Positions 16,657 to 25,758 are shown, counted from the stretch's first letter. The stretch: DNA of 64,000 nt from Paenimyroides tangerinum (GCF_003865405.1 NZ_RQVQ01000011.1:1-64000); one strand, 5' to 3'. Notes: generated by a model from the sequence alone, not told the origin. Program-made: numbers and translations.

Positions 16657-17381
16657 TTATTCGTAAGTTTTACCGTTATATTTTAACTTTTTTGTTTTGT
16701 TTGAAGTTGAAATTTTTTCATCACAATCATCACCTTTTGGTGTTGCAATTGTATCTGTTATTTTATTTCTAAGAATTAGGTTATAAAATCCGTTTGTTTT
16801 TTGATTATCAATATCAATTGTAATTTCTTCTCTTTGAAATTCACCATTACAATTTCCGTCCCATTCACCAGAATAATTTTCAACTTTTATTTCATCAGCA
16901 ATTTGTTTCAAACCATTTTTAGTTGGAATATATAATGATAAATCAGTTGTTCCGTATGGATTTACTCGACTACTTCCTGTGTATGAAACACGAACTCCGA
17001 ATGCTCTAACTTTATCAGAAAGTTTATAAAGTCCAGTATCAATCGTAAATCCATCTAAACGTATGGCATCTGAAGTCCATTTACTTTTTTCGAAATATTT
17101 ATTGAGAATTTGCCCAGATTGATTATCAGCAATTACAATATATGCATCGTACACATAAAATTCAACATCATCTTGATTGGTTTCATATTTTGGAATTACC
17201 AAAACAGTTTTTTCTTTAGCATAAGGTAAAACTTTCGTTTGTATTAACTCCATATTCACATCTTTGGGTTTCAAATTCAATTTGGTTAAAACTTTAGAAA
17301 TCAACTTTTCGTCCTGAGCTTGAGAATTAAAAGTTGCTAAAATGCTTAAAAGCAAATAAAAAAATTAAGTGTTTTTTTCAT
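16657..17381 (-). pseudogene. Secreted protein of unknown function with a one-base frameshift in its signal peptide
   Basis: The long frame (from 17355) opens with the second half of a signal peptide (LLLSILATFNSQAQ) and starts only at a TTG. An ATG at 17381 lies 26 bases upstream in another frame (MKKTLNFF). Adding one T to the seven-T tract (17358-17364) joins them into a perfect signal peptide, MKKTLNFFYLLLSILATFN, ending SQAQ. The mature ~215 residues contain SYTGSSRVNPYGTTDLSLYI and a Cys-containing GEWDGNCNGEF but no family I recognise. Either the gene is frameshifted, it is switched by slippage in the T tract, or the base call is wrong. Confidence 0.65.
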
Positions 17382-17393
17382 AAAATAGATTTT

Positions 17394-17876
17394 TTAATTA
17401 TAATTTAAACTATTTATGAAAATAGTAATTAAATCCCAATTTTCATTTCCAAATCCATTCGTTTTTGAAATAATTTGATTTTTGGTTAGAATCCTAATTT
17501 CGGTGTCATATCCATCAGTTTCTTGAAATGATTTGCCGTTTGTAATTTCTTTAAAATCGGACAAATTAATTTTATTCGTTAAATCAGTAAAAACTCCTTC
17601 CTTTAAATCTTTTACTTTACTAGATGATTTTTCCTTGTTTTTACTATAAATATGAAACTCAAAACCTTTATTATTTATCAAATAAACAATTGAATCATTC
17701 AAACTTCTACCACCAAAATGTTTAATGATAATTTGTTCAATTTCAGGTTTATCGATGTGATTTTTTTGTATGTTTTCAGAACGAGTTTTTTCTAAGTCAA
17801 GTTGCTTATTATTACAAGATGTAATAAATAATAACAGAAATACATAATTTATAATCATATAGCGAGATTTATTCAT
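17394..17876 (-). CDS. Predicted lipoprotein of unknown function
   Basis: 160 residues with a lipoprotein signal peptide: hydrophobic YVFLLLFITSC with the lipobox Cys at about residue 21, followed by NNK. The mature part is charged and carries EIEQIIIKHFGGRSLNDSIVY and a C-terminal TEIRILTKNQIISKTNGFG; I recognise no domain. Its ATG overlaps the previous gene's TGA by 4 bases, so translation is probably coupled. Confidence 0.65.
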   Translation of the reverse strand: MNKSRYMIINYVFLLLFITSCNNKQLDLEKTRSENIQKNHIDKPEIEQIIIKHFGGRSLNDSIVYLINNKGFEFHIYSKNKEKSSSKVKDLKEGVFTDLTNKINLSDFKEITNGKSFQETDGYDTEIRILTKNQIISKTNGFGNENWDLITIFINSLNYN

Positions 17877-18544
17877 GGTTTAATATCTTCAAATAAAACA
17901 CTGACATGACCTTCAATAATGAAATCAGGATAATCAGAAAAATCTGCATCTTTTATTAAATAACCGAAACTAGATTTTTCTAATAATCCAAATTTTTCAA
18001 CGCTATAAGAATTAATTTTTTTGTTGTATTTTCCGATAATTGAATTTATATTTTCTGTTATAGGTGTTTGCATCATCATTTCATTGAATTTTTCGTGTGA
18101 TGTTATTTTCTTACCAAAATTCTTTTCGAATTGAGATGAAGTTTCTTTCGCAAAATCTGGATAATAAATAGTTTGTCCAATATATAAACTATACAATTTA
18201 TTTAAATCAAAGTCCTTTTCAATAATAGGAAAAAGTGCATTTAAACTATCTAAACAAGTTTTAAAATCAATTTGTTTATCAACTTTAATCGAAACAGATA
18301 CTAAACTGTCATTTTTTAATTCTGAAAATGTAAATTTGTAATTTGTTGTATCTTGATCTTTTACCCAATAAAACCATTTAACTTTAGTGAAAGCATCTTC
18401 TGAAAAACCAACTAATTTTTCGTCTTCGATGTTAAGTTTCCATTCCTTTTTAGGAGGTTCGTTAGTTTGCTTAGTTTCTTTATTCTTATTACAAGAAGTC
18501 AATACTATTAAGAAAATTAATAAAAGTGATTGGTAGGTTTTCAT
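17873..18544 (-). CDS. Predicted lipoprotein of unknown function
   Basis: 223 residues beginning MKTYQSLLLIFLIVLTSCNK, a clear lipoprotein signal with the acylated Cys at 18. The mature protein is lysine-rich with an alternating acidic pattern and no recognised domain. It follows the DUF3667 gene by 6 bases and overlaps the next lipoprotein gene by 4 bases. Confidence 0.65.
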   Translation of the reverse strand: MKTYQSLLLIFLIVLTSCNKNKETKQTNEPPKKEWKLNIEDEKLVGFSEDAFTKVKWFYWVKDQDTTNYKFTFSELKNDSLVSVSIKVDKQIDFKTCLDSLNALFPIIEKDFDLNKLYSLYIGQTIYYPDFAKETSSQFEKNFGKKITSHEKFNEMMMQTPITENINSIIGKYNKKINSYSVEKFGLLEKSSFGYLIKDADFSDYPDFIIEGHVSVLFEDIKP

Positions 18545-18550
18545 GTTTTT

Positions 18551-19336
18551 TTAAAGTTTGGTTAATACGACATATATGACAACTGAGATGATTAATAAGA
18601 GATAAATTATAATGAATATTAAAGCTAAAAATAAATAAAACTTCAAAAGATTTACAATAATTTCAGACGAATGCTTTTCTGGATTTGTACCTTTATAAAA
18701 CCAGTATAACAAAAAAGGTGTTGCCAAAAGTGATATACTCGGTAAAATCATTGGTGAAAAATTAAATTTAACACCTAAATAGTTTAAAGGTGTAATAATC
18801 AATCCAATAAGTGTGTAATATATATATAAATACGTATTTAGAATAATACTCTCAAAATAGTTATATCTCCATTTTTTGAAAGCCCAATATCCAGCCAACG
18901 AAAAAAAAGGAATAGTTGATAGCAAAATAAAAGAATAATAAGATGAAAATATTTTCATATAATTAGCCATGAAATTCTTCATTCTATCATCAGTTTTAAT
19001 CATTTCAAATTGATCTGAATATAAATCAGTTACAACTTGATCTGAATGCATTATATTAAAACTAATAAATGAAGTTAATCCTCCTAAAACCAAAGCAAGT
19101 AAAATTGGTTTGTAATGATTTACGCGATTTCCATCTATAAATTCTTTTGCCGTTTTTCCTGGATTTCGAAGGATTTTTTTAATAGAATAGAAGAATCCCT
19201 TACTGGTATGTAAAGCCAAATATTGAATTTCATCAAAAACATATTTTTTATCGATGCGTTTGAATTTCTTTTGACCACAGTTTCCACAAAAATTTTCTGT
19301 AATTGTATTTTGACAATTTTTACAAATCTCGTTCAT
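18551..19336 (-). CDS. DUF3667 membrane protein with N-terminal zinc ribbon
   Basis: The 261-residue protein starts with a zinc ribbon (CKNCQ at about 5 and CGNCG at about 18) and the DUF3667 core (SIKKILRNPGKTAKEFIDGNRVNHYKPILLALVLGG). Four to five membrane segments follow. DUF3667 proteins are common in Bacteroidota and their role is unknown. It is first in the tightly spaced leftward block that ends with the sugar-phosphate transferase and GAPDH-like genes. Confidence 0.82.
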   Translation of the reverse strand: MNEICKNCQNTITENFCGNCGQKKFKRIDKKYVFDEIQYLALHTSKGFFYSIKKILRNPGKTAKEFIDGNRVNHYKPILLALVLGGLTSFISFNIMHSDQVVTDLYSDQFEMIKTDDRMKNFMANYMKIFSSYYSFILLSTIPFFSLAGYWAFKKWRYNYFESIILNTYLYIYYTLIGLIITPLNYLGVKFNFSPMILPSISLLATPFLLYWFYKGTNPEKHSSEIIVNLLKFYLFLALIFIIIYLLLIISVVIYVVLTKL

Positions 19337-19566
19337 TGTTTTTTATGTTAAAAGTACAAAAAAAATAAAAGTAAATTAACTATTTTGATTAGTGTTGTTT
19401 GTTATAAGTCAAAAAAAACAATCCTGTTGTAATGAATTAGAATTGAAGTATAATTATAAAAAAAATCTACAGAGAAGTATTTTTTAGCTCAGCATCATAA
19501 TTGGAAAGAAAAGCTTTTAATGAGATGCAATTTGTAATAACGTCCAATTTAAGTTACATAAAAAAA
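19337..19566. other. Upstream region of the six-gene leftward block
   Basis: Non-coding AT-rich DNA between the DUF3667 start and the terminator of the acyl-CoA dehydrogenase gene. It should hold the promoter of the block, but I see no good TAnnTTTG element close to the start. Confidence 0.35.
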
Positions 19567-19590
19567 GTCCGATTTAATTAAAAATCGGAC
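19567..19590 (-). terminator. Terminator of the acyl-CoA dehydrogenase gene
   Basis: 9-bp stem (19567-19575 with 19582-19590, GTCCGATTT/AAATCGGAC), 6-base loop, T run on the leftward strand, 24 bases past the stop. Confidence 0.8.
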
Positions 19591-19614
19591 TCTATAATAA
19601 AATGTTAAAAGAAA

Positions 19615-20754
19615 TTACTTAGCAATTCCTCTTGAAATTACAATTTTTTGTATTTCAGAAGTTCCTTCGTAAATCTGAGTAATTTTAGCATCACGCATCA
19701 TACGCTCAACATGGTATTCTGCCACATATCCGTTTCCTCCATGAATCTGAACCGCTTCGATTGTCGTATCCATTGCAGTTTTAGAAGCGAATAATTTTGC
19801 CATTGCTCCAGAAATTGAAATGTCTTCTCCGTTATCTTTTTCAGCAGCAGCTTTGAAACACAACATACGAGCAGCAGAAATTTGAGTTGCCATATCAGCT
19901 AACTTAAATGCAATTGCTTGGTGGTTGATGATTTCTGTTTTGAATGCCTTTCTCTCTTTAGCATATTTTAAAGATAATTCGTAAGCACCTTGAGCAATAC
20001 CTAATGCCTGAGAAGCAATACCAATACGACCTCCGTTTAAAACATTCATTGCAAATGCAAAACCAAATCCGTCTTCACCGATTCTATTTTCTTTAGGAAC
20101 TTTTACGTCTGTAAACATTAACGAATGTGTATCAGACCCTCTAATTCCCATTTTTTTCTCTTTTGGACCAATTTCAAAACCTTCCCATCCTTTTTCAACG
20201 ATGAAAGCATTGATTCCTTTATGTCCTTTTTCAACGTCTGTTTGAGCAATTACTAAATAAGTAGAAGCTGTTGCTCCGTTAGTAATCCAGTTTTTAGTAC
20301 CATTTAATAAGTAATAATCACCCATGTCAACCGCGGTTGTTTTTTGAGAAGTAGCATCAGAACCTGCTTCTGGCTCAGATAAACAAAAAGCTCCAATTTT
20401 TTCTCCTTTAGCTAAAGGGACTAAATATTTCATTTTTTGTTCTTCGTTACAGTATTTTTCCATACCAGCACAAACTAATGAGTTGTTTACTGACATAACT
20501 ACTGCAGCAGAAGCATCAACTTTTGCAATTTCTTCCATTGCCAATACATAAGAAACGCTGTCTAAACCAGAACCTCCGTATTTTGGGTCAACCATCATAC
20601 CTAAAAATCCTAATTCACCCATGATTTTTACAGCTTCTGTAGGAAATTTTGAATGTTCGTCTCTTTCTATTACTCCAGGTAATAATTCAGCTTGTGCAAA
20701 ATCTCTTGCAGCTTGTTGAATCATTAACTGCTCTTCTGTTAATTTAAAATCCAT
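19615..20754 (-). CDS. Acyl-CoA dehydrogenase (short/branched-chain type)
   Basis: The 379-residue flavoprotein has the family signatures AFCLSEPEAGSDA, the FAD-contacting WITNGATASTYLVIAQT, and QIHGGNGYVAEYHVERMMRDAKITQIYEGTSEIQ. The last places the catalytic Glu at about 363, as in short-chain and isovaleryl-type enzymes. It inserts the alpha-beta double bond in acyl-CoA during fatty- or branched-chain amino-acid breakdown, passing electrons to ETF. The neighbouring amino-acid dehydrogenase at 22.0 kb would fit branched-chain catabolism, but anmK lies between and they are divergent. It has its own promoter and terminator. Confidence 0.93.
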   Translation of the reverse strand: MDFKLTEEQLMIQQAARDFAQAELLPGVIERDEHSKFPTEAVKIMGELGFLGMMVDPKYGGSGLDSVSYVLAMEEIAKVDASAAVVMSVNNSLVCAGMEKYCNEEQKMKYLVPLAKGEKIGAFCLSEPEAGSDATSQKTTAVDMGDYYLLNGTKNWITNGATASTYLVIAQTDVEKGHKGINAFIVEKGWEGFEIGPKEKKMGIRGSDTHSLMFTDVKVPKENRIGEDGFGFAFAMNVLNGGRIGIASQALGIAQGAYELSLKYAKERKAFKTEIINHQAIAFKLADMATQISAARMLCFKAAAEKDNGEDISISGAMAKLFASKTAMDTTIEAVQIHGGNGYVAEYHVERMMRDAKITQIYEGTSEIQKIVISRGIAK

Positions 20755-20790
20755 TATATGTTTCGGTTAATTAATATATTTTATAATCTT

Positions 20791-20821
20791 CAAATATAAA
20801 ATTTTATTAGGAAATGTTCAA
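20791..20821 (-). promoter_or_regulatory. Two-box promoter of the acyl-CoA dehydrogenase gene
   Basis: Leftward strand TATATTTG at 20791-20798 and TTG at 20819-20821, spacing 20. It fits the Bacteroidota pattern TTG-N19-23-TAnnTTTG, about 37 bases before the start codon. Confidence 0.55.
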
Positions 20822-20842
20822 AAGATATATGTATTTTTAAGC

Positions 20843-21904
20843 ATGAATTTCGAAAAAAATAAAATTTTAGGGATAATGTCGGGAACTTCATTAGATGGAA
20901 TCGACTTTGCAGTTGTAGATTTTCAACTGATTAACGGTAAATGGAAGTTTCAAATTAATGAAACACAGACCTATTCTTATTCTAAAGAATGGTTTGAAAA
21001 ATTGAAATTTGCTGCAAAACTCTCTAAAATTCAACTAGAAAATTTAAATAAAGAATATACGTTTTATTTAAATCAACAAATAAAGCGTTTTATTGATGAA
21101 TTTAAAATTACAAATTTAGACGCCATTGCTTCACACGGACATACGATTTTACATAATCCAAAAGAAGGTTATACGTTGCAAATTGGAAATCTTCCGGATT
21201 TAAAAAACGGATTTGACATTCCAATCGTTTGTAATTTTAGAGTTCAAGATGTAAAATTCGGTGGGCAAGGAGCACCGTTAGTTCCGATTGGTGATCGTTT
21301 GTTATTTTCTGAATTTGATTTTTGTTTGAATTTAGGCGGGTTTTCTAACATTTCATATGAAATTGAAGGTGTTCGAATTGCTTATGATATTTCGCCTGTA
21401 AATACAGTTTTGAATTTTTATGCTAATCAAATAGGATTAGAATATGATGAAAATGGTGATATCGCTTCAAAAGGAAATATCCATTTTGATTTGCTTGGGA
21501 TTTTAAACGCAAATGATTTTTATCAAAAAAGCTTTCCTAAATCTTTAGGAATTGAATTTGTATTTAATGAAGTTCTACCTATTATAAATAGATTTAATAT
21601 CGAAATACAAGATGTTTTAGCAACGTATGTAGAACATATTGCTATTCAAATTGAAAATGTGCTAAAAAATAAAACTGGTAAAATGTTAGTTACTGGAGGT
21701 GGTGCTTTTAACACATTCCTTATAGAAAGAATAAAAAAGCGCAATCCAAATATTCAAATAATTATTCCAAATCCTGTAATTATGAATTATAAAGAAGCCT
21801 TAATTTTCGCTTTTTTAGGTATTTTGAAACTAAATAATACTAATAATGTTTTGGCAAGTGTAACTGGAGCAAAGATGGATCATTCATCTGGAGTGATTTT
21901 GTAA
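20843..21904 (+). CDS. anmK: Anhydro-N-acetylmuramic acid kinase
   Basis: AnmK phosphorylates and opens 1,6-anhydro-MurNAc released from peptidoglycan, producing MurNAc-6-phosphate for recycling. The signature GIMSGTSLDGIDFAV is at the N-terminus. SHGHTILHNP, CNFRVQDVKFGGQGAPLVP and the late VTGGGAFNTFL complete the sugar-kinase fold. The family is normally about 360-370 residues; this one has 353. Its start is 88 bases from the divergent acyl-CoA dehydrogenase start. Confidence 0.95.
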   Translation: MNFEKNKILGIMSGTSLDGIDFAVVDFQLINGKWKFQINETQTYSYSKEWFEKLKFAAKLSKIQLENLNKEYTFYLNQQIKRFIDEFKITNLDAIASHGHTILHNPKEGYTLQIGNLPDLKNGFDIPIVCNFRVQDVKFGGQGAPLVPIGDRLLFSEFDFCLNLGGFSNISYEIEGVRIAYDISPVNTVLNFYANQIGLEYDENGDIASKGNIHFDLLGILNANDFYQKSFPKSLGIEFVFNEVLPIINRFNIEIQDVLATYVEHIAIQIENVLKNKTGKMLVTGGGAFNTFLIERIKKRNPNIQIIIPNPVIMNYKEALIFAFLGILKLNNTNNVLASVTGAKMDHSSGVIL

Positions 21905-21929
21905 TGAATTGACAATAATTAGCTTTAAA

Positions 21930-21963
21930 TTGTTAGAAAATTTGTTATATTCATTTATATTTG
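21930..21963 (+). promoter_or_regulatory. Promoter of the Glu/Leu/Phe/Val dehydrogenase gene
   Basis: TATATTTG at 21956-21963 matches TAnnTTTG, with a TTG at 21930-21932 (spacing 23, at the long end). The ATG follows 38 bases later. Confidence 0.45.
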
Positions 21964-22001
21964 TGGGATTATAAAAACAATAAACAAACTTTAAAATTAT
22001 A

Positions 22002-23228
22002 ATGAAAGATTTATTAAAGAAATTCGAAGACAAAGCACCTGAGGTTGTTTTTCATTGGAGTGATTCTGAAACTGAAGCAGAAGGATGGGCAGTAATTAAT
22101 TCATTACGTGGAGGAGCTGCAGGAGGTGGAACTCGTATGCGTAAAGGTTTAGATATGAACGAAGTTCTGTCTTTAGCTAAAACAATGGAAGTTAAATTTA
22201 CAGTTGCTGGTCCTGCGATTGGTGGTGCTAAATCTGGAATTAACTTTGATCCAAACGACCCTCGTAAACAAGGCGTTTTAAAACGTTGGTACAAAGCGGT
22301 TTTCCCATTGTTAAAAAATTATTACGGAACAGGTGGTGACTTAAACGTAGATGAAATTCACGAGGTAATCCCAATGACTGAAGATTGTGGTTTATGGCAT
22401 CCACAAGAAGGTGTTTTTAACGGGCATTTTAAACCGACAGAAGCTGAGAAAATCAATAGAATTGGTCAGTTACGTCAAGGTGTTTTAATGGAAGTTATGG
22501 ATACAAAATATACTCCAAATGCTGACAAAAAAATCAAAGTTGCTGATTTAATTACTGGATTTGGTGTTGCTGAAGCAGTTCGTCATTATTATGATATTTA
22601 TGGAGGAAACGTTGAAGGTAAAAAAGTTATCGTTCAAGGTTTCGGAAATGTTGGAGCGGCAGCAGCTTACTATTTTGCACAAATGGGAGCAAAAGTAGTG
22701 GGAATTATCGACCGTGATGGTGGAATCTTAAATCCAGAAGGATATTCATTTGAAGAAGTTAAAAGTTTATTCTTAGCTAAAAACGGAAATACATTAGTTG
22801 CAGATAATATGATTCCTTTTGCAGAAATCAACGAGAAAATTTGGTCAATCGGAGCGGAAGTTTTTGCACCTTGTGCAGCTTCTCGTTTGGTACAGAAATC
22901 TCAAGTTGATGCAATGATTGCTTCAGGTTTAGAAGTTATTACTTGTGGAGCTAACGTTCCTTTTGCAGATAAAGAAATTTTCTTTGGTCCAATTATGGAA
23001 GAAGTTGATGCTAAAATTAGTTTAATTCCAGATTTTATTTCTAACTGTGGAATGGCTCGTGTATTTGCTTATTTTATGGAAAATCGTGTAGAAATGAAAG
23101 ATACTTTAGTTTTTGAAGATACTTCTAACACAATCAAAAATGCAATTGCAAAGGCACATTCATTAAATAGTTCTAAAACAAATATTTCAGAAGCTGCTTT
23201 TGAAACTGCTTTAAAACAATTAGTGTAA
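22002..23228 (+). CDS. Glu/Leu/Phe/Val dehydrogenase family protein
   Basis: The 408-residue enzyme oxidatively deaminates an amino acid to its 2-oxo acid using NAD(P). The substrate-domain block GGGTRMRKGLDMNEVLSLAKTMEVKFTVAGPAIGGAKSGI carries the catalytic Lys, and GTGGDLNVDE follows. The Rossmann segment is VIVQGFGNVGAAAAYYFAQMGAKVVGI. The overall pattern falls between glutamate and leucine/valine dehydrogenases, so I do not name a substrate. The TonB-like gene starts 54 bases after its stop. Confidence 0.92.
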   Translation: MKDLLKKFEDKAPEVVFHWSDSETEAEGWAVINSLRGGAAGGGTRMRKGLDMNEVLSLAKTMEVKFTVAGPAIGGAKSGINFDPNDPRKQGVLKRWYKAVFPLLKNYYGTGGDLNVDEIHEVIPMTEDCGLWHPQEGVFNGHFKPTEAEKINRIGQLRQGVLMEVMDTKYTPNADKKIKVADLITGFGVAEAVRHYYDIYGGNVEGKKVIVQGFGNVGAAAAYYFAQMGAKVVGIIDRDGGILNPEGYSFEEVKSLFLAKNGNTLVADNMIPFAEINEKIWSIGAEVFAPCAASRLVQKSQVDAMIASGLEVITCGANVPFADKEIFFGPIMEEVDAKISLIPDFISNCGMARVFAYFMENRVEMKDTLVFEDTSNTIKNAIAKAHSLNSSKTNISEAAFETALKQLV

Positions 23229-23282
23229 TTTATAATAATTTATTTCGTATTTTCGTGTAGAAAAAAGAAACCAACCGTTGTT

Positions 23283-24203
23283 ATGAAAACATTAAAATTT
23301 ACAGAAGAAGAAAAGAAATCGGCATTTATAACTTTTTGTATTACAGCTATAATGCTCACGATTTTATTTTTTATTAGTTTAACTTCTACCACAGAAACCA
23401 ATTCCTTTTTAGAAGGCGGAGGTGGCGGAGGCGGAGTTACTGTGAATATTGGTGATAGCGATTTTGGTTCGGGAGATAATTATCAAAGTGAATTAGCTCA
23501 AGTTTCTTTGGAAAAGCAAGCTAATTCAGTTCAAGATGAGTTTATTGAAGAAACTATTTTAACACAACAATCTGTTTCTAGTTCTGATTATGTAATTGAA
23601 AAAAAGGAAACTACTAAAAAACCGAAAGATAATAAGGTTAATTTAGATACTCCTAAAAATCAAGTCAAAAAAGAAACAAAGAAAGAGATCATTTCTAAAG
23701 AAACAAATAGTGCTTTGTCCAATCTATTAGGTGGAAACAAAAGTGGTGATGGAGATGATACAAAAGCAGGCAATAAAGGGAAAGCTAATGGTTCATCAAA
23801 TTCTAATAATTATTATGGCTCAGGAAGTGGTTCAGGTTCTGGATCTGGTAACGGTTCAGGAAATGGTTCTGGTTCAGGAAGCGGAAGTGGTTCTGGATAC
23901 GGCTCTGGTTATGGATCCGGTTCGGGTTCAGGATTTGGATATTCATTAGGAGGTAGAAAAGCAATTTCTAAACCTCTTCCGGCTTACAATTGTAATGAAG
24001 CAGGAAAAGTTGTTGTCGAAGTTACAGTAGATAAAAGTGGAAAAACTACAGCCGCTACAGCCGGAGTTCGAGGAACAACAAATAATGCAAAATGTTTGTT
24101 AGAACAAGCTAAAATAGCCGCAATGAATACCAAATGGGAAGCTTCTGATAAAGCACCAGAAAAACAAATAGGTTCAATTATTTATCATTTTACTTTGAGA
24201 TAG
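23283..24203 (+). CDS. TonB-like energy transducer with Gly/Ser-repeat spacer
   Basis: The layout is one N-terminal membrane anchor (about 15-33), a Gly-rich GGGGGGGV stretch at about 45, and a Lys-rich segment (about 100-140). An almost pure Gly-Ser tract follows (about 178-221), then a TonB C-terminal domain (YNCNEAGKVVVEVTVDKSGKTTAATAG, IGSIIYHFTLR). TonB proteins span the periplasm and pass proton-motive energy to outer-membrane receptors. Here a Gly/Ser spacer replaces the usual Pro-rich rod. ExbB and ExbD are not adjacent. It ends at a bidirectional terminator. Confidence 0.78.
   Translation: MKTLKFTEEEKKSAFITFCITAIMLTILFFISLTSTTETNSFLEGGGGGGGVTVNIGDSDFGSGDNYQSELAQVSLEKQANSVQDEFIEETILTQQSVSSSDYVIEKKETTKKPKDNKVNLDTPKNQVKKETKKEIISKETNSALSNLLGGNKSGDGDDTKAGNKGKANGSSNSNNYYGSGSGSGSGSGNGSGNGSGSGSGSGSGYGSGYGSGSGSGFGYSLGGRKAISKPLPAYNCNEAGKVVVEVTVDKSGKTTAATAGVRGTTNNAKCLLEQAKIAAMNTKWEASDKAPEKQIGSIIYHFTLR
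23817..23943 (+). repeat. Gly-Ser coding microrepeat
   Basis: Imperfect tandem GGNTCN-type hexamers encode alternating Gly and Ser, with occasional Asn, Tyr and Phe, inside the TonB-like gene. Repeats of this kind can expand or contract by slippage in 6-base steps without changing frame. Confidence 0.75.
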
Positions 24204-24227
24204 ATTTTTTAAATACAATAACAAAAA

Positions 24228-24264
24228 AAAAACAGTAGATTTCAGAAATGGAACTACTGTTTTT
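24228..24264. terminator. Bidirectional terminator between TonB-like gene and the leftward secreted-protein gene
   Basis: 11-bp stem (24228-24238 with 24254-24264, ACAGTAG/CTACTGT core) with A and T runs on both flanks. Confidence 0.75.
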
Positions 24265-24270
24265 TATTTT

Positions 24271-25035
24271 TTATTCAGAAAATATGAATTCTAAATTCTT
24301 AATAAGTTCTTTTTTTATTTTTTCATTTTTTTTATTTGTAGCTTCAAAGTCTTTATTTGAATCATCAATAAAACTCATCGATTCAAAAGTTAATTGTGCT
24401 TTTTCTTGTTTAAGATAATCAAAATATTTAACCATTTTTGGAGTTGCAACAAAATAGAATTTAAACGTTTGTGGCAATTGGTTTTGTGCAGAATCAAAAA
24501 TGATTTTTTCACAACCCAATTCCTTTAATAAGGTATAAATTATTTCCTGTTTTGGGGCGTTTGTCAATTTAATCTGATAAATATTATCTTTCAATTGTTC
24601 GCCATTTCGATAATAAACACCTAATAAGAACGATATTTTTTCTTCTTCGGTTACAAATTTGTTTTCTGCAAGAGATCCATTTTCAAGATAAAAAGAGCTG
24701 TTCAATCTTTTGGCAAGATTTGGAACATACAATTCTAAAGTATTATCTTTTTTGACAACTATTTCATTTTTAATTTTATAATTGTTTGAAATAAAAAACG
24801 AAATATATTTTGCTAAAGATTTTTCATTTGGTGCATATCGGTCAATTTGTGTTTCCTTTTCTATATAAAAATAACGTCCTAAATAATCGCTAAAAGTCCC
24901 AATTAAAAAGGCATCCGGAAAAATATGAACTTTATAATTTGCTAATTCAGTTTTATCTTTTTTATTATTTTGAGCATTAATCTGATTTACAGAAATCGTA
25001 AATAATGTAAGAATAATTATAAAATTTGTTTTCAT
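24271..25035 (-). CDS. Secreted protein of unknown function
   Basis: 254 residues with a signal peptide (NFIIILTLFTISVNQINAQ, cleavage after about residue 21). The mature part has no recognised domain; the C-terminus (last ~45 residues) is Lys/Glu-rich and probably helical. The gene lies 6 bases after the head-GIN protein gene, suggesting co-transcription. Confidence 0.6.
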   Translation of the reverse strand: MKTNFIIILTLFTISVNQINAQNNKKDKTELANYKVHIFPDAFLIGTFSDYLGRYFYIEKETQIDRYAPNEKSLAKYISFFISNNYKIKNEIVVKKDNTLELYVPNLAKRLNSSFYLENGSLAENKFVTEEEKISFLLGVYYRNGEQLKDNIYQIKLTNAPKQEIIYTLLKELGCEKIIFDSAQNQLPQTFKFYFVATPKMVKYFDYLKQEKAQLTFESMSFIDDSNKDFEATNKKNEKIKKELIKNLEFIFSE

Positions 25036-25041
25036 TTTTTG

Positions 25042-25758
25042 TTATTTACTAATTGTAATATCACCACTTCCTTTAATCATTTTTGTTTCATTTATTGGAT
25101 TTCCAAAAACAAGAATATCACCAGAGCCAACAACCAAAGCATCTACTTTATTTGTTGTGGTTGATTCAATATCTCCAGAACCATTTAAGCTTAAAATACT
25201 GTTTTGAGTTATTAATTTTTTAGATTTCAAATTGCCACTTCCGTTTAGATTTCCTGTAAAATATACCGTTGTTCCTTTCAAGTCAATATCGCCAGAACCA
25301 TTAACATCAGCTTGAATTTTATTGGTTTTTACATTCAAAGAAATATCACCAGAACCGTCTAAATTTACATTCAAGTTGTCAAGATTTAAAACTTTTGTTG
25401 CAATAATATCACCCGAACCTTTTAATGTTATATCCGTAATTTCTTGAATTGGAACGTAAATTTTAATTTCTTTTTTGGTAGAATAATTAAAATCATCTTT
25501 AAAACGAACAATCAATTCATTTCCTTTTACAATTGTTTCGATATAAGGAACGATGTTCGATTCTGCAGAAACAGTCAAATCTCCTTCCGTACCAGGAATC
25601 AGTTCAATAGTCGCCGAACCGATTAAAGTAACTTTATCATACGATTCAGTTTTTCGAGATTCGTTAATCACATTTCCATTTCCTTTAATGCCTTTTTGCG
25701 CACAACTAAATTGTGACATAAGAGCAATTGCTGAGATTAGTAAGAATATTTTCTTCAT
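25042..25758 (-). CDS. Head-GIN domain (DUF2807) protein
   Basis: After a signal peptide ending SQFSCAQ, the 238-residue protein contains the DUF2807 right-handed repeat, with a recurring GSGDI motif about every 17-20 residues (LKGSGDIIA, LDGSGDISL, VNGSGDIDL, LNGSGNLKS, LNGSGDIES, VVGSGDILV, IKGSGDITI). The family is predicted to form a beta-helix on the cell surface or in the periplasm; its function is unknown. Possible lipoprotein Cys at residue 19. Confidence 0.88.
   Translation of the reverse strand: MKKIFLLISAIALMSQFSCAQKGIKGNGNVINESRKTESYDKVTLIGSATIELIPGTEGDLTVSAESNIVPYIETIVKGNELIVRFKDDFNYSTKKEIKIYVPIQEITDITLKGSGDIIATKVLNLDNLNVNLDGSGDISLNVKTNKIQADVNGSGDIDLKGTTVYFTGNLNGSGNLKSKKLITQNSILSLNGSGDIESTTTNKVDALVVGSGDILVFGNPINETKMIKGSGDITISK

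Noticed and set aside
23817..23943. CRISPR-like short repeat
   Set aside because: The repeat unit is six bases, in frame and codes for Gly-Ser inside a TonB-like gene; there are no spacers.
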